The notes under the pieces are model-generated. The model was given only the letters and a program-made list of their open reading frames with translations. It did not search any database and was not told the origin of the DNA. This document shows, one piece after another, positions 49,590 through 61,587 of a stretch of 64,000 nucleotides of DNA (position 1 is the stretch's first letter; each line of letters opens with the position of its first letter). This stretch comes from Gadus chalcogrammus (lineage: Eukaryota; Chordata; Actinopteri; Gadiformes; Gadidae): positions 15,328,123 through 15,392,122 of the forward strand of contig NC_079425.1 of the NCBI RefSeq assembly GCF_026213295.1, given 5' to 3'. The translations under genes and the position numbers were made by a program.

Positions 49590-50081
49590 GCAATCACTTC
49601 AAAGTTATAGTTTTGTGCTCAAAAGCTGTGACCCGCTCCAGCCCAAGCTGGAGCACATGACCATCACACTTGAGCCACAATGGAAGACCAGCTGAAAATA
49701 TATGAAGGTTGAACAAGTTATGAAGTCTGAAGTAGTTGAAGTGTCAGAGAATGGGCGGATGGCTCAGCTGTCCTCCCATTGACTTCCATTGTACAAAATA
49801 ATATTTTTAAATCAGAATATCATAAAAATTAAAAAAATTGGCTTTAAAATGTGGAACAGTTGGGAGCAATTCAAAGCTAATATGAACATATTAAAGTGGA
49901 ATTTAGTCTCTAGGTGAAAAAATTGTGGAAGGAGTAGAGTCCCAAAATTTGTAGAGAATAAGAAAGAAAGAAAGAAAGAAAGAACGAAGAAGAACTAAGA
50001 AGATTAATAGTCATGTGCTCCAGCTTCGGCTGGAGCGGGTCACAGCTTTTGAGCACAAAACTATAACTTTGAAGTGATTGC
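49590..50081. mobile_element. MITE with 70-bp near-perfect TIRs
   Basis: 49590-49659 (gcaatcacttcaaagttata ... gctggagcacatg) and 50012-50081 are exact reverse complements apart from one base (gccc against gccg). Each arm contains its own small palindrome, gctccagc..agctggagc. The interior is AT-rich with a (gaaa)n run at 49968-49983. No clear target duplication. It abuts the truncated MITE at 49452-49589, whose remainder is not found on the other side. Confidence 0.92.
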
Positions 50082-51052
50082 TTGACTGTTTTTTTTACTA
50101 TGTATTGGTAGGCCTAACGTTACTAACTTAGGCTAATACTCAATTTCAAACTGTTTAACGCATCCTTATTCCTAACCCATGCCATTTCTGAACAAATTTG
50201 ATATTTCTTGATGTGGTCAATTACATTTAATCAGAATGTAATTGAGATTCAGATGGAAATTTTTACTTTTTAAATGTAGCTCTGTTGACTCCGGTACATC
50301 TTCTTCTGCTTCTAAGGTCCAGCAGGCATAAAGCTTGATGTGGACGTGATTAGCCACCCTAACAAACACAGTTGATGGCATTTTTTTTGTAACACTTTTT
50401 TATGACATCATATCTAGGGCTTCATATTGAATGAATTGTAAGACTTGATAGCTAAGGCAAGTCCTATCCTTTTGTGTGAGATAATCTGTGTATTTAAATA
50501 AACTTCAACTTCTTAAAACAAAACAAGAAGTTGGGAAATAGAATGGGAAAATACGGAGTATATGGTAATTATTAAGAACATAAGTATTTAAAGAAATATA
50601 TTGCATGTTAGCATTTTCCCACTTCCTGTCGATGACACACAGACATGACATCATTGATTGTCAAACATGACTTATTTCTATACAAGACCCAGTTAAATCT
50701 CTTTAGGATGGATTTCCCAGTCCTGCAGCTCATACATTATGTGTGTGTATGTGTTTCCTGTGTGTGTATGTGTTTCCTGTGACGGGCCGGGGGGACGTGG
50801 TTGTTGAGCCGAGTCTAGCCCACAGCTCCTGACAGCTGTTCGCCTGAAGAAAGACAACAGGTGTGGAAGACCCAGCCCTTTAAAACAGAACACTCTCTAA
50901 CCCGATCATACCCTAACTTATAAATGTGTGTCTCTCACTCTCTCTGCCTTTATGTATCCTGTTATTTCTCTATTTTTATGTTTCCTTTCTATCTATCCAT
51001 CTAAATCTGTGAGTCCTATTCTCTCTCTCAACTCTCTCATGCTCTTTTTGCA
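50082..51052. other. No recognisable gene
   Basis: AT-rich. A direct repeat gtgtgtgtatgtgtttcct occurs twice at about 50739-50778. No exon or TIR is supported. Confidence 0.4.
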
Positions 51053-51165
<113 letters not shown>

Positions 51166-51744
51166 TGCTCTTTTTTTTTTCTATCGCTCTTTCTTTTTCT
51201 GTGCCCACTGTCACTCCATTTCTGAATCAGTGGCCCAATTTTCACCCCACACTACATTCTAGTTCCCTCAAGAACTTAAAGGTCTGTAAATAAACTCACA
51301 CTGGGCATTAACATGCTAGCTAGCTGCTAGTCTGACTCTAAAGTCTTATTTATTCAACCAAGCTAGCTAGCTGGTTAGTCTTAAGTCGAATTAGTTCCAA
51401 CATGCAAGCTAGCTGCTTATGTCGAAAGCTGCCTTTGTCGAAAGCTAACTCATTCAACAATAACTGGTCTAAACTGTATTCACCAGTCTACCTTTCTGTT
51501 GTTCAGTCTATCCGGTGCAACCATTACCCCGGTAATATATATGATAAGAGATGGGATGAGATAAGGTTAGAAAGGTTAAGATTACGTAACTTTGTATTCA
51601 TCATGGGAAGGAAATACAGGGGTCACTGCAGCCAAAGTTGAATGAAACGGAAATAGCCATTTAGAAGATGGCAGATTACTTAAAAAAAAAAGTTGAATGA
51701 AAAACAATCAATAAAAAACCTTTAATATGGTGCAGTCTTGCATC

Positions 51745-51955
51745 CTATTGGTCAGTTTATTCCTGCTACCAATTGTTTAGCCCAGTCAACTCTATCTTTC
51801 AATTGGTCCTATCTTAACATCCTGTCTGTTTTTCCAGTCTATCTTTCTTATCCTCCTTTTGATCAGTCTATTCTAGTTAGTCAGATCATTCTATTGGTCA
51901 GCTCATTCTTGCCTCCAACTTGTCAGTCTGTTCTTTCTTCCGATTGGTCATTCTT
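51745..51955. repeat. Degenerate attggtcagt repeats
   Basis: attggtca / ttggtccta / gatcagtctattct / cgattggtcat recur about eight times at 20-35 bp spacing, giving an irregular array of ATTGG (CCAAT-box complement) words. Confidence 0.6.
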
Positions 51956-52105
51956 TGTGCCATACTCCAGCCTCCTGTGTCTCTATGTGTTGGCTGCTGA
52001 GGACCACATACGCTGAATATCTGAGGATGTTTACCTATCAGGGATCCCCACTGACCTCTGACCTCAGAGAGGATTTGATGAGAGGGTGCGTGTGAGAGGG
52101 ACATT

Positions 52106-52138
<33 letters not shown>

Positions 52139-52639
52139 CTCTCATGTTTTCCCCAGGGAGCTGTAACCTGAAAGCATGTTTGTAACCCGTCTGTTGACTC
52201 TTTTAGGATTGGAGGCATGATGGCAGCTAGCTTGTTGGCGTGTTTTAAGCGGGTTCTCGCTCTAGCTGAGAGGTTGGTTCATTGAATGCCTTGCAACGGC
52301 ATTTCCATTTAGGTTATTTTCTTTTAGAACCCAAGCTCTTTTTGAGAACCCTACCCAAGCTATATTTTCGTTTAGCCTTACCCTTTCCTCCAAATCAACG
52401 TGCTTTTCTCATCGCTGGAATACACCTCTGGTTGTTTTGTTTCTTAACCAATTGTGATCTCCTAAAATAATGTACCAGGCATGGTGTGGCTTTAAACACG
52501 GGGAGATTGTATGTTTCTTTGCCAACCTTGTCGTTGTTTCCACCTCTAAATATACCAGCCTACAGCTCCCATCTGAAGTCTTCGGAAAAACTGTTTCAAA
52601 TAAGCGGAGAGAGGTCAATCTAGCGATGAACAGCTGGAT

Positions 52640-52885
52640 GGTGGGACAGACAACATGACCGATCCTAGAAAGCCGGCAAGATAAATGTTTGGACAGAGAC
52701 TAAAAGGTGGCTGAACAGACAGGCGCATTGTCGGATGGCTGTACAGACAGAGGCAGCCTGTGTAATGAAACCTGTACAGACAGACCAACAGAAATACATC
52801 AGACAGATAATTAGACAGAGAGGTGGCTGGACAGAACAACTGTTGGCTGGATATACTGGGAAGACATTAGGACAGAGGTTCCTGC
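52640..52885. repeat. Degenerate ggctggacagac repeats
   Basis: Words such as ggctgaacagac, ggctgtacagac, ggctggacagaa and gacagagac recur at 20-40 bp intervals. ORFs crossing it have no domain. Confidence 0.65.
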
Positions 52886-53293
52886 ACAATGACACATGAG
52901 CATGAGAGGGGCTGCAGTCTTTGTGTGCACACAGAGTTCTCAGCTGCAGCCAGCGGGTTTCCTGGGGAAAAACCCTGTAACGCGTTGGAGCCAAGTCCTC
53001 ATCGTGTCTCTAGGTGTTGGTTCCGTTGTTCTGTGGGCCTGTGGGCCCAGTAGACACCAGGAGTCACTGGGGTCCGAGTGGGAATGGTGGTGTAGATCCT
53101 GTTGGGTTCCATGTGTTTCCGAACTCAATGCCTAGAAGGAGAACGAGGGAGCAGACTCCTCACCTTCCTTCAGCAGCACACTAGATCGCTCTCTCCTAAA
53201 ACCAGCTGTCCTGCTTCTGTTCACAGCTCCCATTAGTCTTTTTCCCTCGTCCCATTATATCTCTCTCCTTCTCTCTCTCCCTGCCATCTCTCT

Positions 53294-53309
53294 CCCCCCC
53301 CCCCCCCCC
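53294..53309. repeat. C homopolymer run inside a CT tract
   Basis: 16 C in a row. A comparable run of 15 G lies at 31602-31616. Confidence 0.9.
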
Positions 53310-53399
53310 TTTCTCTGTCATCCCCACTATTTCTCCTTTTCTCTCTCTCTCTTTCCTTCCCTCTGTCTCCTCTGCCTCTCATTGGCCTTTGACTGACAG

Positions 53400-53681
53400 C
53401 ACATGTGCTGGGGTATTTGGGAGGACAGGGGGGCTGAAATATTAACCCCTACAGCCCACTACCCCTAGGGGGGGGGGGAGAAAGAGGGTGGAGCTATGAG
53501 GCCCCCACATTTGGAATGAGAGACACAAACGGTCAGAGAGACATAGCGAGAGAAGGAGATTGACAGAAAGAGAGATAAGAGTCTGGAGAGAGAGAGAGGG
53601 CATTGAGTGTGAGATCTCTCCATAGAGCGGTCTTCAGGACATCATATCCCTGGTGCTCTACAGAGGGTCGACGTTCAGAAG
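53400..53681 (+). promoter_or_regulatory. Putative promoter and 5' UTR of the 53.68-kb exon
   Basis: Upstream of the start are a tgaaatatta AT-rich element (about 53434-53444), a G run (53467-53481), a purine-rich agagagaca leader, and then caggacatcatatccctggt leading to the start. The exact transcription start is not visible. Confidence 0.35.
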
Positions 53682-53735
53682 ATGGCCTTGTGGTCCTTGA
53701 TGCTGTGCTTCCCGCTCTGCGCCGTGCTCTGCCAG
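53682..53735 (+). CDS. First coding exon with signal peptide, secreted or membrane protein
   Basis: The start in gttcagaagatggcc gives 18 codons (MALWSLMLCFPLCAVLCQ) and the frame ends precisely at cag|gtaggaag, a good phase-0 donor. The residues are a classic signal peptide: short N-region, hydrophobic L/F/V/C core, small residues before Cys-Gln. The upstream sequence looks like a leader. The rest of the gene must lie downstream in later exons, none of which I can recognise to 61.4 kb, or beyond the window. The protein is therefore unnamed. This is the most credible host-gene signal in the window. Confidence 0.6.
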
Positions 53736-54983
<1,248 letters not shown>

Positions 54984-55994
54984 GGGCCCTATCTTGCATC
55001 CGGCGCAATTGACCTAATCACTGGCGCACGTGTCGTTGCTAGTTTGCAACTGGCGCAGAGCGTTCTTTTCCCTCCTGCGCCACGCGTCGGTAAATTAGGG
55101 AATGATCTTGCGCCCCAAGGGGCGGTTCGGCTCCCCGTGTTTAAAGTCAGTGGAGTGTTGTTCAGATGCTATTTTAAGGGCGCATAATGTTGCTTGTGCA
55201 CCTCGGCGCATACACTTTGCTTCTCTCATCTACCTAGCCACACATTCTTGGTAAATTATTTATAAGAACAGCTGATACAGCGGTAATAAGTTGTAGTTTT
55301 AAATCAATGCATCTGCAAACACCATACAGCAAACACATATTTTCTTGACAGACATCGTGTACATGCCCATAACTTTTAGGATTGATGAGTATTTGATCGT
55401 GAGAAAACATTGTTTTACCGCGAGTGAGTGTTAAAAAGAATGAATGAATGCGGGCGCGTGTGTGTGTATGTGTAAAATAATTATCTGTAAAATAATCTGT
55501 TTAAACACACGCAAACTAAAACTCGCATAATACAGTCCATGGCAATGTATATTAACGGGGAGACACATGCATATTAGGAACACAAGTCGATAACGATAAT
55601 GCATACAATACTGATAAGAAACAATGTTTATAATGTATTGCGGATATCATTAATAGAACCACAGTTACCGCATATCATATGTTATATCATATAAGCTTTC
55701 TTTGCCGAAATATATTTGAGGACGTACTGTCAAAATATCAACTCGTCAGATTAAATGGCGCTCATGGCTCTTAAAGGGGATGGGAGCTGGCACTCTCATT
55801 GGTTTATTGCACGTTACGCCCAAACCACACCTACGGGTAATGAGGCTACTTCAGACCAACCCTTTTTAGATTTGCGCCAGGCGCAAGAGTCATTTTTCAC
55901 GCCGGTAAAATAGCGACATCGCCATAGAACCGCCCACAAAGCTACTTGCGCTTGGCGCTTCTCACTTGCGTTTCAGACCGTTAAAATAGGGCCC
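54984..55994. mobile_element. Full-length gggccctat MITE
   Basis: The left end gggccctatcttgcatcc and right end gttaaaatagggccc are inverted at the outer 9-12 bases. tat lies on both sides and may be a 3-bp duplication. gcgc-containing words (ctggcgca, gcgccaggcgcaag) recur near both ends. The interior (55300-55780) is AT-rich with no transposase. A truncated copy lies at 49452. Confidence 0.8.
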
Positions 55995-57064
55995 TATGTC
56001 CATATTTTATGGTCTGACCTTAAATGATTCTTTGACGTGGACCCTATTTTCAATTATTGTGGGTCTAAAGGACTAACGAGGACAATTATTTTAGAAATCG
56101 TTAGTATTGAGCTAGAACACTGCAACCGTAATTCGGCTGCAATGTAATCGTTTGGGTCAAGTATACCCTGTCAGGATACATACAGATAAATAAAACTAGT
56201 TTCTCCACCTTTTGCTTGATCAGGTCTGCTTTTTTATTTCGTCTCGCTCAAGGAGAAGTCTTACACTGAAATCATTGTCATCAATCATCATGATCTAACA
56301 GAATATTTTTCCTAATGTCATTACAATCTCAACTCTTCTTCGCCTGAATCATTATTTTAGTTAACACTAGCTATTCTTTTTTTTAATTCTCCTCTCTTCG
56401 GCTCTCACTCACTGTTTCCACCGTTCTCTTCCTGCAAAGAGGTTTAGTTGTCTCCTTATTGTCATTGAGTCAATGACTCAAGAAAATCGAATTATTGGGT
56501 TAGTCCGGGTTATTGGGTTATGATTTGACTAATAAGATGCATGTATACACCTTATCGACTACGGTTCTCATTGTCGGATTAAGACCCCTAGATTATTCGA
56601 TTGATAACAGCAGTAAGCGTGCATATTTACGGTCAATCGAATTGGAATTGGATTTTGCGTTCTGCGCGTGTTCGAGATCTTTTCCGGGGGCCATGAGCCG
56701 GAAAGAAGGAGACGGTAGTCGTGTTAGAGTCGCCCTCGGGAAAACGATAAGCGGCGATTTATTCAAAAAGGTGGCGCAGAAGATGGGAAGGAACCGGTGT
56801 CGTGCCAGTGTAGTTACCCCCTATAAGAGGTGTATCATCATCAACATGCATTCAGTACACACTACGCTTCGATTTCACCCAAGGCTGAATTAAAGTACGT
56901 GTTTTCCCTAAATGTTCGTCATCAACAAGGTTGTAAAGTAGTAACTTCGGGCATATCGGTCAAAATGAGTTTTTTTCTTCCGACGTGTTTACGATCTTCA
57001 TTCATTGCATTGCGCCGGCGGGCCGAACTGACGGGGGATATTCTCTGATATTATGAATCTTAAA
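55995..57064. other. No convincing gene
   Basis: A plus-strand frame at 56513-56893 includes MSRKEGDGSRVRVALGKTIS followed by GDLFKKVAQKMGRNR, which looks somewhat protein-like but matches nothing I know. Possibly part of an unrecognised element. Confidence 0.3.
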
Positions 57065-57262
57065 GTGCCCTCGGGTTCTCCGACTCTCTGGTACTACAAC
57101 AACAAGTAAAGACTCGTAGTGGGGGTTATCTCGGCCATGGTGGATGAAGGAAATTGGGGGAACGTAACTTTGGCTTTGACTCTCTGAGGTCCAGATTGAA
57201 TCGCGACATGGAGTAGAAAGGCATTGTTGCCATATGCGGACTCCCGCCGGAGAAGCTCTACT
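57065..57262. repeat. Dispersed repeat block, copy 2
   Basis: Same order of words as at 5250-5445 (tctctggta-tac, actcgtagtgggggttatct, gccatggtgg, ggctttgactctctgaggt, actcccgccgga). About 80 percent similar by eye. Confidence 0.7.
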
Positions 57263-59604
57263 CCCGCCACCAGAGGAGCTGCTCCGCCGCCGGACGAGTC
57301 TGCATATGACCGAAAGGTCAGAACAATGGAGCGTTGGAGAAATGACATGGACCCCAATCTAACTGACAGCTGTCTACTGAAAACATCTTTCTCGAATACC
57401 GCCTGAGTTTTGTTGTTGCTAGTGACGTAAAGAGGTCAGCCGGAAGTTGTTTGGTTTAACAAAATGTGCTTAGTATAGTTTTGAATATGAATAGCATACA
57501 CATTGAATGGTCACACGTAAATCTGTTGTGTTGTTTTTCAAAATGTAGTATTTCATGTGTAGTTTAGTATTTTTGTTTGTGTAGTGCTGTGTTGTAGGGT
57601 ATTTTGTGTGTGTTGTATGGATTATTTTGGTGGAGGCTTTTTAGTGTAGTCATAACGTCGTACATGTGTGTGTAAGAGGCATGGGCAGCGCTGCAGCTGT
57701 TGCCAGATGCCAGCTCTATGAAGCCATCGGTCCCATTGGCTATCCGTGTTGCGGAAGAGCCACCAGCTGCTCCCATAGCAGAAAATCCCAGACCAAACCC
57801 CTACCTACAACAACCCCCTCCACACCAACCCAAACACAAAAACAAACCCTTACTAGGACAAACTGATCACTGAAACACCATTTGACCACCAGCTGTTGCT
57901 GAACTCTTCATTGAAAGTAAGTTCAGGCTCCAGACTGTGACCAGATGGTCGCATTTAACGACCAAAATTTGAGATTGTGAGACTGAATTTTACATCTGGT
58001 CACGGGTGACCAGTAAGTTTTGCCCTCTTTTATTTATTTTTTTGACACGTTAAACGTGGAAGGTGGCGCGTCAGTAATCCGGAATCTGTAGCAGGCCAAT
58101 GAGTGTGAGAAGATTGGAATGGCCACTGTTGTGGCTACTGTGTGGAGAGGGAGGGTCCTAAGATTATCGAGCGTAAACGTCTTTGAAAAGGAGAAAGATT
58201 TGACCTACGTGCATTTGAACTCGGAAACTATTGACTCGTGGCTTCCGACCTTTGGCTAGTGTGTCAGCGCCAGTCAGAGTCCTGCACGGTCTTATTAGCA
58301 AACCCGCACCCGCCTGTACCCGCAATACTTAAAATCGCATCCGACCTCGTGTTCCCGACAGTAGCGCAAATTACATTCCACACCCGACCATACCCGCTAT
58401 AACATTTGTACAATATGAAGTTGCCTCTTATTATGTAAATGTTAACCATTTTGGTCTCTGGTGATTTGCCTGTTAAGGCCTTTGAGACTGTAACTTGAGT
58501 AAGGGCTATATAATAACAATTGGCTAGACTTGGTGTTCCTCTCAATGTGATATTATCTGAAATATGATATGATATTGATAATATTGTGGTAATATTCTAT
58601 TATGTACATTTCAATAGTTTTTTAAGTCTGTTATTACCATGTCCTATTTAGGTTTGTGGCAGTGTGCCATAACCAATCATTCTTTACTCTGCATTCTTTA
58701 GCATTCTGATTTAGCCATACCCAAAAATAGCTTCAAGGGAAGTCATGACCTAGCAGGCCTACTGTTAGAACCAGTAAGGCGCGCTAGCTTGTCAGTTGGT
58801 GCATTGGCCTGGTTGATTGGCTAGCATGGCGAGCTGAGGCTCTTTTGTAGTTCGGGGTGCTCAAGACAAAATGGTTTGAGCCTGACTCACGTAGTGTGGG
58901 GGAGGGAGATGGAGATTTAAATCAAAGTAAATTTGGCTCAGCCAATGTGAAGAAAAACGCCTCATTCCTTGTTACGGATCTGTAACAAGAAACAAGGCGT
59001 CTTTTCTAGATAACTCGATTAAATTTATGACAAGCAAACATTAACCCATGATTTTCTTTCTTGTATTTAAAACACTTAAATGGCTCCTTCATGTGTGTTT
59101 CCCCCACATGGGGTCAGTCCAACCAAGAGTTGGACCACTGAGCTGACGGCAGGGCGAGATTGATCGTCAACACCGGTCCTTTAGTGTCTAATTCCGAAGT
59201 TGGCCCTGCATTTAATAGTCGCGAATTGTGGGCAGGATCTTTTATTCACTAGCCAGCTAACCAGATAAGGGAGCATGCTAGCTCTATTTGATACAATGTT
59301 GTAGTCGGACCAGATTTAGGAGGGCCACTGTGTGACCTACTGATACTTCCATGTGTGGTCGAGTCGTCCACTGACCGCTCTCAACACACACACCTTCCTC
59401 CAGATGCAGCGGAGGAGGGGAGGAGCTCAAATCACTAGTCAATTGATTCATTGATAGCCTTATCCGTCTGCCGAGATATTGTTCCTAACATAACCTTTAT
59501 TAAGCTGACCCTTTAGTCCAAAGCGACTTGCATTCAACAATGAGGATATGCCTTAAGTTCTAAATTAAAAAAGTTTTGATATTATATCTATATAATATAT
59601 ATAT
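57263..59604. other. No gene; partial hAT-like termini
   Basis: caggctccagactgtgacca at about 57929 and cagagtcctgcacggtctta at about 58275 look like hAT left ends without partners. The latter is followed by repeated acccgc words. Nothing else is supported. Confidence 0.35.
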
Positions 59605-60041
<437 letters not shown>

Positions 60042-60110
60042 GGAGTTCCGCTCACAAGGTTAATAGACCAAGGCATTCTGTCAAAGCATAATATTTGGTT
60101 AAGAGTATAA

Positions 60111-60265
60111 TTTTTATTAAAGGGGTGATATTATGCCACCAGGTGTGAGTGTGATTAGCCATTACAAGCCGTTTGAAAATCTGCTTTTTCCTGCATTTTG
60201 GCGACATCACAAGTGGGAGTGTCTACCTAGATGTATGCTGGATAGATCATTAGATAGCATCATTG
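60111..60265. repeat. Fish dispersed repeat, ttaaaggggtgatattatgcc end
   Basis: attaaaggggtgatattatg followed by ccaccaggtgtgagtgtgat and gcgacatcacaagtgggagt is a word order I associate with a high-copy fish MITE-like family. The opposite end is not seen. Confidence 0.55.
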
Positions 60266-61400
60266 ATACCTATCTATATATTCCTCACCCTGCCCTGTCC
60301 AACAACATAGGAGAGCTAGGGTGGCCTGTACTGGCATGTAAGGTGCCAGTAGGTACTTCCAAAATGATGAACTACAGCATTGACTAGCTTAGTGTCGAGT
60401 GATGTGGTTCCTTGATAGATTTCTTTATTCTGTTTAGTTATTTACATTACACTTAATTGTTTCACATTGAGGTGCCGTTTTTACTGTTTTAGGTTACCTC
60501 ATGCTCGCAGTGATTAGTCAGTTGGAAAACATTGGAAAAATGGGGGCACGATCATGGCGAACTCCGTGAAAGAGTCATAGGCTCTTTGTAGCTATAAAAG
60601 CTTATTCGAAGGAAATGTCAACACAAATATTCTCCTTTTCATGGGCTTATACACTAAATCAAATGTACCTAAGAATATTATTTCATCTACCAAGTCCGCT
60701 CCGTTAGATGCCACTTAATTTATGCACTGCACCATTCTTGTATTATGCTGACTATCGATCCTTCTAATTGTTTGTCACCAACCAACTAATCAATACATGC
60801 CTACTTTTGAGAAGTTAATCTCTTCTGAGTAGAAATGAATACTAGGCTTGCGTAAGCAGCTAGGCAGCTGGTGTGTTTGTTGTTGGTTGGTGTGTTCCTC
60901 AGTTGGTGTGTTTGTTGCAGGATGGATTAGTGTGTGTTTATGTCTTGCCATTATGCCCTCCAAACTAATAATACAATTGATAATCCGATTATTTATAATA
61001 AGACTAATAGACAATTATGCATCTACTAATAGACAATAATCAATTTTAAGACAAGAATAAGGTAATACACATTATTCTAGATTTATAGAGGATACCAAGG
61101 TATTCAAACCCAAGTTCTCATTCAGTTCCTATAGGTTCCCCAATAATGCTGACACCCATTACAAAGTCCCCACTCAGGTCCTCTCCCCAGAAAAGTTTTG
61201 AAAGCGGGCGGGTTCTGTGTGTGTTTCTATCTCTCTAACTAGCCAGCTGTAATACGGGTCTAATTGGTAACGCGACACGATCAGGTGGCCTCTGTCAGGA
61301 CTAGGGAAGGACTCACGTGGAGCTGGGTGTAGGACAATAAGGCCCAATCCAATCTCTGCCCCTTACCCCTTCTCCTTACCCCTTCAAAACAAGGGGAAGG
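60266..61400. other. No recognisable gene
   Basis: AT-rich sequence. ccttaccccttctccttacc just before the gap at 61401 may be an element terminus. Confidence 0.4.
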
Positions 61401-61500
61401 NNNNNNNNNNNNNNNNNNNNNNNNNNNNNNNNNNNNNNNNNNNNNNNNNNNNNNNNNNNNNNNNNNNNNNNNNNNNNNNNNNNNNNNNNNNNNNNNNNNN
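61401..61500. other. Assembly gap of 100 N
   Basis: Exactly 100 N. It immediately precedes the fold-back and the second copy of the terminal duplication. Confidence 0.99.
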
Positions 61501-61587
61501 GTTTACGTTTGGTTGCAGTCTTTGCTCGGTTCTAGCCCTACTGTCGAGAGGAAGAACCGAGCGAAAAGACTGCAACCAAACGTAAAC
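61501..61587. repeat. Fold-back at the gap edge
   Basis: 61501-61533 (gtttacgtttggttgcagtc...) is the reverse complement of 61553-61587 except for a two-base indel, with a 19-base loop. The right arm is the same sequence as 8-42 of the window. Confidence 0.92.
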
